From Holacanthus passer (lineage: Eukaryota; Chordata; Actinopteri; Pomacanthidae), in the NCBI GenBank assembly GCA_025331565.1, contig JAFREQ010000009.1, forward strand, positions 4,081,501 through 4,145,500: a stretch of 64,000 bases of DNA, in the 5' to 3' direction. The position numbers and the translations under genes were made by a program. This document shows, one piece after another, positions 10,101-23,300 of the stretch. Positions within the stretch are counted from its first letter, which is position 1. The number at the start of each line of letters is the position of its first letter. Under the pieces are notes generated by a model. That model ran no database searches, was not told the origin of the DNA, and worked only from the letters and a program-made list of their open reading frames with translations.

Positions 10101-11845
10101 TATTTGAAAGAAGAGGGATACAGCAGGATATAAAAGATGAACAACTATGAGAAAATTAAATCTTATGTATACTCATGCAACCTGAGGATTTACAAAGTAG
10201 ATCAGCAAACATAACTAGGTTGTTGTTGTTTCTGAATCTCAGAGCAGCCTGCTGGCAGTTCTTAGATGCAATGCCAGGGTACCACTTGCCTGCAATGATA
10301 CCTACAAATAGCAGAGGCAACAACTCGTCAGACATTTTGACTTGTTATATTAGGAAAAGCACATAGGCTCTATTATATTCAACAGTCCCTATGAGCCATG
10401 ACAGTGTGGCTGTGAGACAGCATGTACAATATCAGAACCTGGAAATCAAAGCAGCTAAATGGAATTTAGCCATCATTCATTTCATTATTGTTCATTTCAT
10501 TATTATTATATGTTTCCTTGTGTACATGTTTGCCAGCTCAGACCACAAGAAGTGTGAAAAATTATGTTTTCTGTTTAATAACCATCGCAGTTAACAGCAG
10601 GGATCTGTGTGTTGCATCTGCGGCTCAGTTTTATATGTCATTTTACTCACTTAATTCAATAATTTCACTTAAATCTTCTGACACACCGGGATCCAACAAT
10701 AACTGGCCTCCCTTTCCTACAAAGTTAAAGTGTGAGGTGATCCAGAATTTGAGTCTATGGGATTAATTGTATAGCTGACTGTTTTTTTATTGCGGATTTT
10801 TTCATTTTAAGCAAATCTCCAAACTCCCTTTTCATCTGGATAAGCAAAATATATTCTGTCATGTTTGCAGGATTATTACAGGGATCTCACCATTTATGTG
10901 AGAGGCCAGGTTGCCCTAGAATTTACAGTTGTGACTCTGCTGTGCACATGATTCATTTAGTAACTGATGCTTTCAATCACAACACATGACATTTATCAGC
11001 AGATGGTGTTTTCACAGTGCTCACCAAACATGTAGACGTTCAAATTTCAGCATTTCAGACTCACTACTACCAGATGTTAACTAGGTTGCACCAAAGTCAG
11101 GGATTTTCACATCTTGTGCAAAGAGGCGTGGCTACTAAATCAAACAAGGAAACGTTCCTGAACAAAAACAGCAATAAATGCGTAATTGGGAACAGAAGCA
11201 GAAGCACTCATATGTTTTTACGGGCATATTTTGGCGTCACATTTGGAAGGATTTTAAAGAGAACATATATTGTGAGTATTTTTAACTGCCTCTCCCTAAC
11301 ACATGGGAGACGGGCGAGGAGCTGTGCCTCACCTCTGACTGATGCAGGCCTCAGCACATGCCCATTGCTGTCTCTCTTTATATTGCCAATGTACATGTTT
11401 GACTACACATGTACTATACATGCTGACGTTCCACAGTCCATCTGATATAATTAATGAATGTGTGTGACATATTTAGACTTTCTGATCAGCCATAAATGCG
11501 CAGTGAAAATGTACAGGGTGAGGCAGAAAGTACACGTCGAATTGAATTTGACCTTATATTAAATATTCTTTTGTTTTTCTTGCTATCGTATTGTTGAACA
11601 GTGTGGAATTGATTAAAGCATAAATAAAAGCCTTTAAAACAACTAAATGTTTCAATTATATAATATATAAATATAAGCTTCTATTTTGGGTTCACATATT
11701 TTTACATCCGGCTCCAGAAGAGTCAGTGCCTCACCTGTCATGAACCTCAGCGCACGTGACTGGTCTATATGGCTTTATGGTTAATGAGCTGGTATGAAGT
11801 CAAGTGGGAGGAGGTTTTGTGGAAATGAGGACTGACAAGTTGGAC
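10101..11845. other. Spacer between ly6 genes B and C
   Basis: No coding exon is supported. The segment 11045-11225 is a diverged copy of 15490-15665 (shared block GCACCAAAGTCAGGGATTTTC), so the upstream regions of genes C and D come from the same duplication. The rest is AT-rich, with short runs of TTCATTTCATTATT near 10477-10510. Confidence 0.5.
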
Positions 11846-11853
11846 TATAAAAG
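11846..11853 (+). promoter_or_regulatory. TATA box of ly6 gene C
   Basis: TATAAAAG is located 84 bases upstream of the ATG, about the same distance as in gene D (88 bases). Given the usual spacing, transcription should start near 11878, leaving a short 5' UTR with no intron. Confidence 0.6.
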
Positions 11854-11929
11854 TATGGCTTTTGGAACATGTTCTCTTTAATTCTCTCTCACAGCGTGGA
11901 TTAAAAGTCTGTTTTTCTTTATATTCACC

Positions 11930-12742
11930 ATGAAGCTTTATGGACTTCTGGTTCTGTTGGTGACTCTTTCTGCAGGTATGAACTGCTTTGATTTATGTGC
12001 TTTGGCATTGTAACACAAACAAATGAAAGCTATTAATGTGAATTAATGAACCTATTTTTTTCCATTATTCATATATATATATATTTATATCTCTCCTCTG
12101 TCTCTTTATGTTCTCTTACTGGTGTTCTGTGGTTTCACAGGACTTTACCTGTGGGAACATACACAGTCATTTTGAACTGATGGTGTTTGATGTGTAAAAA
12201 TGATCTTAAATGATCTTATCATCTTCTGCTTTGGTTTCTGAGTTCTTATTATTTTCAAACATGCGTAACAGTATTTCATATTTCTGTGCAGCATGTGGAC
12301 TGAAATGCTACACATGTCTCCTCGTCTCTGACGCCAGTACCTGCACAAACATCCAATCCTGTCCTACAGGCTTGGACCGTTGTGCCAGCTTAGTAGTCAG
12401 CGGTGAGTTGTTTTTCCACATCAGAATCAATTATAGCTAAATAGATAGATAAATAAATATAGAAGTAATAATAATAATAATAATAATAATAATTACAATA
12501 GCATTTTCAAGTATCTATCTGAGCTGATTTACTGCTGCACTGAATGCCTGCTGGCTTTTGTTGGAACTGAGGTTTTCCCATCATATCTTGCAGGTCTCAC
12601 CACCAAGGGCTGTGAAAACCGTCTTACATGTATCAGCCCCATAGACTGCTGTGAAGGGGACCTGTGCAACAGCGCCATCACCACTGGTTCCAGTGTCCTC
12701 CTCCTGCTGCTGTCCTCAGCCATCATCACTATCTTTCTCTGA
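11930..12742 (+). CDS. Ly6/uPAR-domain GPI-anchored protein, array copy C
   Basis: Same architecture as its neighbours: exons 11930-11975 (signal peptide, identical to B), 12292-12402 and 12594-12742, phase-1 introns, 101 residues. LU domain from CGLKCYTC to CCEGDLCNSA, then a hydrophobic GPI signal. Polyadenylation signal AATAAA at 12845. Exon 2 differs from that of B at nine of 111 bases, eight of which change the amino acid, whereas intron 1 (about 300 alignable bases) shows only seven substitutions. The end of exon 3 (ACTATCTTTCTCTGAGACTCTGG) and the 3' UTR match copy D, not B. Function beyond cell-surface display is not inferable. Confidence 0.85.
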
Positions 12743-12889
12743 GACTCTGGAGAATAATTTTTTCTCACCTAATCTGTAAAACTCAGGGAGAGTAAACATA
12801 TTTTCAAACTGTAAAGGCTGTGAATGACTGCAGATTGAGAATTCAATAAAACCACAATATGATGGAGCATAGTGTTCTAAGGCGTGTGA

Positions 12890-14990
12890 AGATCACAATA
12901 AAACAGTTTTCCTGTTGACATAAGGTGAGGCAGCTTGTCTGTACAACTCAAAGTCCAGATTTACTGCCAATGCTCAAGCCTATCAAACCTCATAAAAATA
13001 AATATTTATTACCTCATCATACATTAACTCTACCCTGAAATAAAATTCAGGTGGAAGGACATATAGGCAACACTCTAAAACCAACATCCTAAAACCAAAA
13101 CCATTCGAGTTCTGGGACTAGAAATCTAGATGTCCATTAGGTGGAAGTTAGGTGGATCAGTTTTATTTTTGACTGCTTTTAAGCCCTTATAAAGAAAGCT
13201 ATCTCACCCAGGTCCACAGGGTAGTCAGTGAGGTACATGAGGCCCTTATCAAAATGTTCCTCCTCTCCATCATCCTGCAGGCAGCTGCAATACAGAAAAG
13301 ATTGAATGTGCTCTGTATAAGAGATGAAACTGGAATCCTTATTTCTTCATACATTTGGGCCAACTGAAGATATTCTTCGATCTTTTGCAGACAGTATTAA
13401 GCTACACCTTCTTTTTAGAGAAGGAAAAAATAAGAATTTCCCTGTGTAGATGAATTTCAAACCCCAAAGAATCTCAAATATCATCCACAAATGAAAACAG
13501 TTAATGATATAAAGAGCAAGTGAATAAAAAATGAGTTACATTTTGTTGATGATGCAATGCACATTAAGGCATGTTAGCTTAAACATAGGTTGTTGGGAAT
13601 GTAAAGATTTTCCACAATACAACAGTTCCCATGTTGATATAAGGTGAGGCAAGCCCTATGAGCAGGAATGTGTAGGGCAGCTTGTATGGGGGGCAAAAAA
13701 GTGCACATTTCTGACCACTCACATTAGTATTTTAACATTTTGATCAATTCAGAGCTTCTCCCATATGGATTTTGGTGATTGGATAGTCAAGGGACAGCAT
13801 TTATTTGTTTTTAGTGGATAAATCAAACTGAAACTGTAAAAGTGAGGACATAAATGTGACCTTGGCTTGACCAACATACAATTTCCCACCAACAGCTACT
13901 AATCGGAAAGACTGTGTTTTTAGTGCGACAAGATGAGGACTGGTGAGATTAGTGGGGGCCAAATGAACCCAAAGCAAATGACAACCAAAATTTCCAAAGA
14001 CTGGAAAGTAAGTTTGATTCTACAACAGGTGAGCAATCACACCTCACCTTTGTCTGATATTGACTACTACTACAACATCATATAAGTATGTATACAACCA
14101 GGGTGTTAATCCTTATCTGTTTCTGGACTCTTTGCACCGTCGCACACACGTACATTGAATCCAGCTGACCCCTCCTTTTCCCTGTGGATCTGCAGTGGGC
14201 GAATTCAGCAAACCAGATAAAGACCATAAAATTTCCAGCAGACCAACCATCACTTGAGAACCAGGACATTGCACTTTCAAGTCTTGTTCGAATTAGGACA
14301 AATTAAGTTTTGTACATCTTTGCAACCGTGTCACTAACAGCAAGCTAAAAGTCTAACTGAAAATAAAACAAATCCCATCTCTCTAGCACAATCTCAGCCT
14401 GCGATTAAACTAGACTAAACCAGAAATATTTGTTAGTATTAATAAGAAAGATTGTGTAATCTGAGCTCATTTAGCATTTACAGTTTAGACCTTGGTTTGT
14501 GCACTTTTCAGTCTCAACTGGTGGATACAAAACTCGTACACACAGAGATCTTTTAAGCAGTTTTCTGCGAGGAGATGCAAAATCAAACAATGAATGCACT
14601 ATGATTGCCCCATATAAGTAAGTGATCATGCTTTGGTCTCCGCTTATATCAATATGGCATGAAAGTAACCTTGACTTCAGAGTTTAAACAAGGGCGCCCT
14701 CTAGTGGTAGTATAAAAACAGACACTGAAAATACATTAAAGCAACATCTCCACAACAATTTATCCACAAGCAAAAACTTCATAATAATTTGAAAATGAAA
14801 TCATGGTTCCCAAAGAGCCAGCTCATTTTTTACATTCACATTTGAGTTCCCTTTTCCCAGTCAATTGTCTTTTGTTCCTATCATACATGTATGTGACTTG
14901 ATATTATTTGATGGTTTTTCATTTACTATATACCTTTGTAATTCTACTATATTCCTTGATAATATTTTCGATGCATGCGTTGTTGTTAGA
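12890..14990. repeat. Diverged segmental duplicate of the region downstream of ly6 gene D / 3' end of myorg
   Basis: Several colinear blocks match 19660-21340: 12935-13150 corresponds to about 19840-20045 (shared GGGACTAGAAATCTA and CATCCATTAGGTGGAAG), 13183-13284 to the last myorg exon, 13490-13690 to 19670-19850 (shared GTTAGCTTAAACATAGGT), and 14690-14980 to about 21105-21340 (shared GGCGCCCTC and ATGGTTCCCAAAGA). The blocks are out of order in one place, so at least two duplication or rearrangement events took place. No intact gene is left in this copy. Confidence 0.75.
13183..13284 (-). pseudogene. Orphan fragment of the terminal myorg exon
   Basis: This stretch is close to 20402-20511 (for example GGTCCACAGGGTAGTCAGTG is identical) and, on the minus strand, encodes the last ~35 residues of the MYORG-like protein with a small deletion and a broken frame before the GRW motif. 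No other myorg exon lies nearby, so it is a dead piece left by the segmental duplication. Confidence 0.75.
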
Positions 14991-17201
14991 AATTTCCTGT
15001 TGCATAATGCTTGCTTCGATTACACTGAAAGCGCAACAAACTCTCTTGTCATTTCAGACACACAGGAAATACAGAAATGATTTGGTGTGCTTAGCATCCA
15101 GAAGACATTTATTTCTTTGCCAAAATATGCCGTATATAAGGCACACTGAGAATAAAGTGAAAATTACTGTGTTTCAATCAAATATGATTTTATCGTTATT
15201 ACTGTTTGTTTGTAGGAGCTTCAGCAAAAACACACTCATCATCATCCGTGTGATCATCCCTTGCAGGACATTCCTGCTATGTGAAAACTTTCTAAGTCTA
15301 TTTTTGGTGGTGTCCATGTTTTCAATTTTTGGATTAAATTTTTTGGTTTGGTAATAGTCAAATGTAATTCTGCATCATTTTCAACTTCAACTGACATTTC
15401 TATGTACACACTTCTTACAAAACATTCTGTATGTGGACACTAAAAGGAGGAAATTGAAAAATCACAGCAGCCATCATTCATTTCAACACTTTCACTTCAC
15501 AGCATTGAAACTCACAACCATCAGATGTTCACAAGGTAGCACCAAAGTCAGGGATTTTCACATCCTATGCATAGTGGCTTTGACTATTAAATCAGACAAG
15601 GCAACATTTCTAAAAAGAACCAACCAACAAAGGCATAACTAGGAATAGAAGTACTCATATGTCTTTCTGGCAGACTCCATGAAACTAGATGAACTACTGT
15701 GAGAAAATACACTCACCAAAATGTTCTTACATTATGTTTTAGAATTTGTCTGTATGGGTTGCATAATTAATATGAAATGACAGATGTTGCTTTACATATT
15801 ATAAAAAAAAGTACTAATATTAAGGGATACAATGTGACCATTACTGATCAACAAAGCTGGATGTTTGGGCGAAGATGGGGTAATGAGTTTTTCATAAATC
15901 AGCTGTTTATTTAATTTATTTCAAAATTACAAACACACAGATAACAGATAATAACAAATAGGACAGGCAAACATATTTCCTTGTTTTAGATTGGAGATAC
16001 TTATTATTCTTACTTTGGAACTAACAAAGGTCCAAAGCAAAGAGTATTGTTAGGAACAGGAACAGGGCACTGCAGAAGCCTGAGGTGGTTCAGGCTTGTG
16101 TAGATTCACACTGTTGTTGCACAGAGTCCTGTTTTCATGAAGTACGGGGAGAAGAAATTAGTATTTATAAAGAGTTTTCTACAGTAAATACAGCTTAATT
16201 GGAAAAACAAGTGTCCACCTCACTGCCAGGAGGATGATCAGTGTTATGTCCCGTCCCACTGTTATGAACAGTAAAAGAAAACTTTATTGAGTCATTCCAT
16301 AACATCCCCACAATAACCCCCCTTCAAGATAGGAGCAACAGGTCCTGAACCTGTTCACTCCACAGGGAGAAGTGAACCTGATCACAGATTGTGACTAATT
16401 CTTTCACCCCATAGTCACCGAATAAAATATTAGACCCATTTTTTTAGGAGCACATCTTCCAAATATTCTCACACTAAAAACGACATTTTTCCCACGGACA
16501 AATCAGGAGAAAATTAGCCTCAATTACTCTCAAGAACAACACAAATTTAGTCTTACGAGCATTGAGTACATGAAAGTAGTGTAGTGATGTATTTTTTTGT
16601 TCACAACTCTGTTTTCATCCACCCAACCACGCCCGACTCAGGAGACAGGACCTGTATTTCCTACTTTATGTCACCACAGCTTGTAATATGCCATCACATC
16701 TTCTTTAGACTCACATCCAATAAATCATACTGGAACCTGTAATAATAAAATAACATGAAATTCTTTTGAAGTTTCCAGATTATGACACCCTTCTTTCCTA
16801 ACTATCTTGTTCCCTTTTATACTGGTACACCATCACTACAAATACATTAAACTACACTGTATTGTAATGTAATTTGGGAGGAATTAGGCTCCTGCTGTTA
16901 CATCACTCGTGTTAGAATTTGCACATCGGTTGCAAAATAAATGTGAAATGTCAGCTGTAGCAATCAGTGGAATATTTTGAAGTGAAATACTACAAAATTT
17001 ATGTCCTGATTTATACCACACACAACAGATTTGACATAAAAAATGATGTTTATGTCACTTTTAGTTCTTGCACTTATTTGCAAGAAAGTATATAGTCTAT
17101 ATGGCTGGCTCTGCAGACCGAACTCACGTTAGGTCACCTGGTAAGAGCCTGTGTGAAGAAATGCACCTGTCAACTTTTGAAAGAGGAGTGAGATGGTGCT
17201 C
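14991..17201. other. Spacer upstream of ly6 gene D
   Basis: No exon with coding support is visible. 15490-15665 is the counterpart of 11045-11225 upstream of gene C. The remainder (15670-17190) is AT-rich and lacks recognisable transposon ends or long tandem repeats. Confidence 0.4.
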
Positions 17202-17209
17202 TATAAAAG
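17202..17209 (+). promoter_or_regulatory. TATA box of ly6 gene D
   Basis: TATAAAAG sits 88 bases before the ATG and is followed by a pyrimidine-rich stretch (CTTCCCTCCCGTTTTCCTCTC), as in gene C, where TTTAATTCTCTCTCAC occupies the same place. Confidence 0.6.
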
Positions 17210-17289
17210 TCCCCCTCTGAAGCCGTTGGCATCTTCCCTCCCGTTTTCCTCTCACAGGGTTGATTGAAGATTTTTTCTCAACGTTCACG

Positions 17290-18307
17290 ATGCAGCTTTA
17301 TGGAGCTCTGGTCCTGATGGTGACTCTGTCTGTAGGTAAGCTGTGCGCATGATTGTATCGCATTATATTGCATTACATCTATTTAACTGATGCTTTTATC
17401 TAAAGCATTCAACCATGTGGACACAACTCAAAAACAGCAAGAATCATGCAAGTAGCTGACATCGAGTTACTCCAAGTGTTGCATTTAGTTATAAGAGGCA
17501 GAGAAGTTTTATATGGGCCAAGGTGCAGTTTGAACTGATGAGTTTTCAGTCATCATTGTCGTTTTTTATTCATTGAATTATATCAATTTGAACATCTGCT
17601 ACTTATTTTATATAATTAGTATCAATAATACTAAAGGAGGGAAACATTTTATGAGATTACCATTGGCAACACATCCTCTCTGTAGTGTAATATGATTTTT
17701 TCCCATTTTTTAGAGGGAATGAGGATTTATATTTGGCAGCTTGTTTTCTTTTTCTCTCAACTTTCTCTTCTCATATTCTTACCGGAAGGTCATGTTCACT
17801 TGTGGTTTTGAGGACAAACTTGTGTCACCACATCCATAAGAACTTAAAAAAAACATCTTTAGACTGATGGTGTTTTATGTGAGAAATTTAAAACAATGAG
17901 ATCTAGATTTTGAGTATCTTAAAGCATGTGTGACAATATTCTATATTTCTGTATAGCATGGGGATTGAAATGCCACGTATGTCAGGGCACCAAAGACTGC
18001 AAACAGGAGGCAAATTGTCCTGCAGCTGCGGACCGTTGTTCGACCATCAACGTGAATGGTGAGTTGTTTTTCCACACCAGAAGAAGAGCAATTCAACCAG
18101 ACAGGGATACTGGTGCACTGGTGGCTTTTGTTTGAGTTTTTCCCATCATATTTTGCAGGTATCTACACCAAGGGCTGCATTACCAAAGATGGCTGTATCG
18201 GCCTCATAAAATGCTGTGAAGGGAACCTGTGCAACAGCGCCATCCCCACTGGTTCCAGTGTCCTCCTCCTGCTGCTGTCCTCAGCCATCATCACAATCTT
18301 TCTCTGA
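17290..18307 (+). CDS. Ly6/uPAR-domain GPI-anchored protein, array copy D
   Basis: Exons 17290-17335 (signal peptide MQLYGALVLMVTLSV, closest to copy A), 17957-18058 and 18159-18307; introns in phase 1; 98 residues. The LU domain runs from LKCHVC through CCEGNLCNSA and is followed by a hydrophobic GPI signal. Exon 2 is the most divergent of the array: three codons shorter than in B and C, and it has AWGLKC where the other three have ACGL(K/R)C, so the extra Cys next to the signal-peptide junction is lost. The ten LU cysteines are kept. Polyadenylation signal AATAAA at 18415; 3' UTR almost identical to that of copy C. Cell-surface role likely; partner unknown. Confidence 0.85.
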
Positions 18308-18420
18308 GACTCTGGAGAATAATTTACTTTTTTCTCACCCAATCTGTAAAACTCAGGGACAGCAAACACATTTTCAAACTGTAAAGGCTGTGAATGACTG
18401 CAGATTGAGAATTCAATAAA

Positions 18421-20390
18421 ACCACAATATGATGGAACAGTGAATTGTTTAATTCTTTAGGTTCTGTGTTTTACATTACTATTGTAGCTAAAGTAGCTTT
18501 GTTATGAAGCCCGAATTAGAAAGGTGAGTCACAAAGACATAAAATATGAACAATCCACTGGCTTTGATGTGGTACCAGGTTGAGTAATCAACTTCCGCAT
18601 TTCAAATTCTGTTAGGTCACAGTGGAAATGCCCAAACAGATTTCACCAGATTCTCCAACAATGAAATATTGGCCAATTCATTTATTTAGTGTTTTGACCA
18701 AATCCATGAACTAATGTTAATCTGACACAGTTTGCATTTTGAGCTCTATATAGTATAAACTATAAACTATAGTATAAACCAAATTGTGAAAATACTGTGG
18801 TATTTTCTCACAGTTGTTCACAGTTTCTCTATGAGTAATATTATTCCAAATTGCAGCTAATTTTTGAGAAATGTTGCTGTCTAATTTAGTAATCAAAGTC
18901 ACTATGTGCAAGACTTGAACATTGACTCAACCTGGTGGTAGTATCAAGAATAAAACACAAAGACTACAAATTTACTACAAGATTCCTTCATTTTTCAACA
19001 AACAAAAACAATCATTTTAAATATGCTCTAATCCCACAACAATTCTATTTGTAGTGGCTTAAACATTTCAAAAACAGCGCTGACTCTATCTTATCATTAT
19101 TTTCAAGCAAGGCATTTTAATGACTTAACCAAGAGTGTGCTTTCATGCCAGCAGTCAGTGTTTAAGAGCACACAGACATTTACTCAGATGGCACATATCT
19201 CATTTTAGAGTTAAACTCTTCATGTACTTTGCAATATCAGTGCTTAGAAATGTTAAAATGCAAAGCATCAGGCATACCACTGTTTTGCGGAGGAGGCTGT
19301 TTTATCACTATATTGGTACTCTGTGCTAAGATCAGCTGACAAGACTAAAAACCCACAAGGCAGACATGGACAGCACTTAAATATGGCATCAGTGAGAAAA
19401 ATACCTGTTCTACAAGGCAAACTAGTAGTAGATGGATCAACAACATTAATTCTGACTGAACAAATGGTTTCTTTTAAATCTACCCTGAGCTGTGAATTTC
19501 ATTTGTGCAGATGAAAAAAACAGAACGCAGTAGATAGATTTGGCACTGAAATGACAGAATGGCACTGTAGGTCAAGGAATGCCCGCATAAAAATTTTTGT
19601 CTGTTGATCATGACAAGTACCCCAAATTTAAACCCAGAATCACATGAATTTACTGTATATACAATCAAATGCCATCCACAAATCTAAAGAAAACAGTTAA
19701 TAAATAGAAAGAGCCAGTGAATAACAAATGAGTTACATGTTGTTGTCAGTGCAATGCAAATTAAGGCAGGTTAGCTTAAACATAGGTAGCTGGGGACATT
19801 TTCCACAATACAGCAGTTGCCATGCCCTCTGAGCAGGAACGTGTCTGTCCAACTCAAAGTGTGAATTTATTGCTGATGCTCGAGCCTATCAAGCCTTTTA
19901 TTGAGGCATATGAATGTTACCTTCTCACACATATTTAATCTACCCTGAAAGAAAATTCACACAAAAGGACATGACGATAACTCTCACCCTAAAACCAAAA
20001 CCATTTGAGCTGTGGGACTAGAAATCTATACATCCATTAGGTGGAAGACTGCAGTGATGATAAAATCTTAAATTTGTTATACTATTGGCTGTGGAAGGCA
20101 CATGAGGATGAGAATCAGCTTAAGGATGGAACAAGTGAATCAGAAGTGAATACAAGTTTCATTCTCATTCTTTGGATGGATGGTTATAATCTAAAGGCAG
20201 ATGTCCAGATAAAGAGCAGCTCAGAGGAGACATGAGGTTAATCTTTAACAAAATCACATGCTGCTGTGGCAGCAGGTCCCTAGTGGTCATTTCCCTTTGA
20301 AAAACAAACATCTCCTGCTATTTCTTGGCATGTGTGCTCACGAGAATATACATGTGCAAACAGTATGTATGTATCTGTGTGTTCTTTAAT
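18421..20390. other. Spacer between ly6 gene D and myorg
   Basis: No coding exon is supported. 19660-20045 is one of the blocks shared with the duplicated segment at 12935-13690. The 3' UTR of the minus-strand myorg gene probably extends into 20100-20390; no clear minus-strand AATAAA was fixed. Confidence 0.4.
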
Positions 20391-23300
20391 TCAGTGAACC
20401 CATATAAAGAAAGCTATCTCATCCAGGTCCACAGGGTAGTCAGTGAGGTACATGGGGCCCTTATCAAAATGTTCCCCCTTGTAGCTTCTCCATCGTCCTG
20501 CAGGCAGGTAGATGTCCCTCTCCTGCTTTCCTGGCTCTAACACCGGAGCCACCATCAAGTCATCCCCGATCAGGAACTGAGAGTCAATCTTATAGGCTGC
20601 CTCGTCATCATTGGCGATCCACCACAGGGGCCTTATGATTGGGTCCCCTGTATCAAGAACCTCGCCTGCTAGTTCGAGAACCCTAGGGGCCACCAGATTC
20701 TCATGGAGCTCTGTGAACTTCTGGGCTATCTGCACCACCTGCAGATGAATGCACAAAGATACAGTGTTAGCATCACAGTGGAGCACCAGGGCTAATGGCT
20801 AATTAAGACAGAGTTTCAATTTCATTTCTGGCATCAAAACATGTTAAAGGCATGTTAAATTTTCAAACTGAAATTGTAAAAGTGAGGAGGACAAAAATGT
20901 GTTGTGAGTCACAGATCTTTTTTACGCTGTTTTCTGTGGGGAGGTGAAGTAATAAATAGCATGTGCACTATTTTGCTCCATATAAGCCAATGACCATGCT
21001 TTGGTCTCATCTTTTTTCAGTAAGGCATGAGAGTAACCTTGAACAAAATAAGATTTCATACCCTCACATTACTTAAAACCACTGTGTGTGGGAATTCAAA
21101 GTTTAAACAATGGCGCCCTCCACTCTACACTGAAATACATGAAAGCAACATAGACACAGTTGGAGAAATTATGGTTCCCAAAGATCCAACTCATTTTTAT
21201 CTTGCATTCAGATTTGAGTCCCCATTGCCCAGTAAATTATCTTTTATTATCATTATATTTGTATTTGACTTTATTTCTTTGATTGCTTTTCAGTAATTTG
21301 TATATATCTTTATAATTACTTGACTATATTTCTACTCATTCTGGTTTTAATTTGTCCCCTCTAATTATTAAGTTCAAGCACAGGAAATGGCAGAACAGAA
21401 AAACACTGACGCTTTTCCAGTTAATACAAACACATCCACTGTTTCGCTTTGCTCACCTCATTGTCATATGCCCACGGTGGTATAGAGAACTGCATGGCGG
21501 GCATGAAAGCAGATAGCTCCAACCATCGGATGTATAGCTCTCGGTCTGGCAGACCATTTTTGCCATCTGAACCACCTACAATACAACACAGCTGTCAGGC
21601 TCACTCATGACAGTAAAACTCTCTCTCTCTCTGTATATGTTATGGAGTACCGTACCTGTGGTGCGGTTGGGGTATGCATTCCCTCCTATCATATCAGGCA
21701 AAACAAACTGGTATCCCAGAATGCTAACGGTCAAAACAGTCGGGATGATGGACTTGAGGCCGAGTTCATAACCCCACACAGAGTCTCTGTCGATGATCCT
21801 GAAGAAGCAGGAGATGTTCTGACTCTGGTAACCCACCCTAAGCTCTGCACGCTCACTAAATGGTATGGCCATCTCTGTGTAGCGACGGGTGAAGGTGGAG
21901 GGGTCAGACAGTGGGAGGAGGGTGCTAAATTGGCGCGGGAGGTAGCTTGTCTCTCCGGCGTCAAACTTGAAGGACGTCACGCCATAGCGGAGTTTGAGCA
22001 TACGCAGATGTGAGGAATACCACTCACGGGCTTCTGGGTTGGTAAAGTCCAAGATTCCTCCAATGCCATTCCACCAGCGAACCAAAGCAGGCAGTTCACC
22101 GCTCGGCTCCCGAACAAACAGTCCTTTCTCCACAGCAACACCAAAATTAATGGAGTCATAGTTGATAAAAGGATGTGTCCAGAGCGACACTTGAAACCCG
22201 TCCTCTCTGAGTTTGTCAAACATACCACTAGCATTGGGGAACTTCTGCGGGTCAAAGTCAAACTCTCCATAGTCGGCAGTGTAGCGGTCGTCCAGCTCCA
22301 GGTGGGAGCATGTGAAGCCGTGTTCGGTGATGTCAGAGGCATAGCGCAGCAGTTTCTCCTGAGTTATAGCCGTCTTGTGGAGAGCCCATGTGGACCACAG
22401 TGGTTGTTTGAACACTTCAGGAGACGGGACCTTGATAGGCTTTGGGAAGTACCGGCGCACCTGAGCAAAACATATAAATACAGGGCAGAATCTTTCAACA
22501 GGGGTTTTCACATCGACAGTTGTGAAAACAGTTTTTTCATGTGTCCAGTTTTCATGTTTAGCTAAGCTAACCAGCCATTTATCACACAGATATGAGAGTG
22601 GTATCAATCTTCTCATCTAAGCCTTGACAAAAAAAAAACCCAAAACCATATCAAATCAAGGAAATAACTATTGTTGTTGTTATTGATGATTCTGTTGTTT
22701 CATTTTTTTGGTTAATGGAGTAATTATTTTGTCTAAAAAGTAGAAGAAAATGTAGATCAGTTTCCCAGAGCACAAGGTTAAATCTTTAACTGTCTTGTTT
22801 TTGTCCGAAACAGCCCAAAAACCCAAGATATTGCTATTATAATAATATAAAACAAAGAAAGGCAAATCGCCACAATGGAGAAGCTAAAACCAGAGACTGT
22901 TGGGTGGTTTCGATATATAAATCAGCCAATCAATCCAAGACTGCAACTTGGCTCTATATTTCCTGTCATTTTCTGTCCCATTTTGCTCTCACTTAATTTT
23001 GTTATGCTATATTACACTTTCCAAGCAAAAGGACTGGTTTAGATTTTGGCCTCAGTCTTTGAGTAAGTGCCTGGAAGAGAACCAACACATGCATTTTCAA
23101 GTGTAAATGCAACAATTCTCATCTGCAGCAAAAAATCTCAACTAGCCAGATGCTCCAGACTTTGAATTTACTACATTTAACATACTTTGAATATAAACTA
23201 AGTTCAAACGCTAATTAACCACACTTAAATTATTAATAGAAGTTATGTTTTTAAAAAAAAGATGATTTTGCTCTTACCAGCAAAACAAAACACATAGTGT

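Noticed and set aside
21642..22565. Plus-strand open frames of 123 and 130 codons
   Set aside because: They are antisense shadows of myorg exon 3, whose minus-strand frame has clear GH31 motifs.
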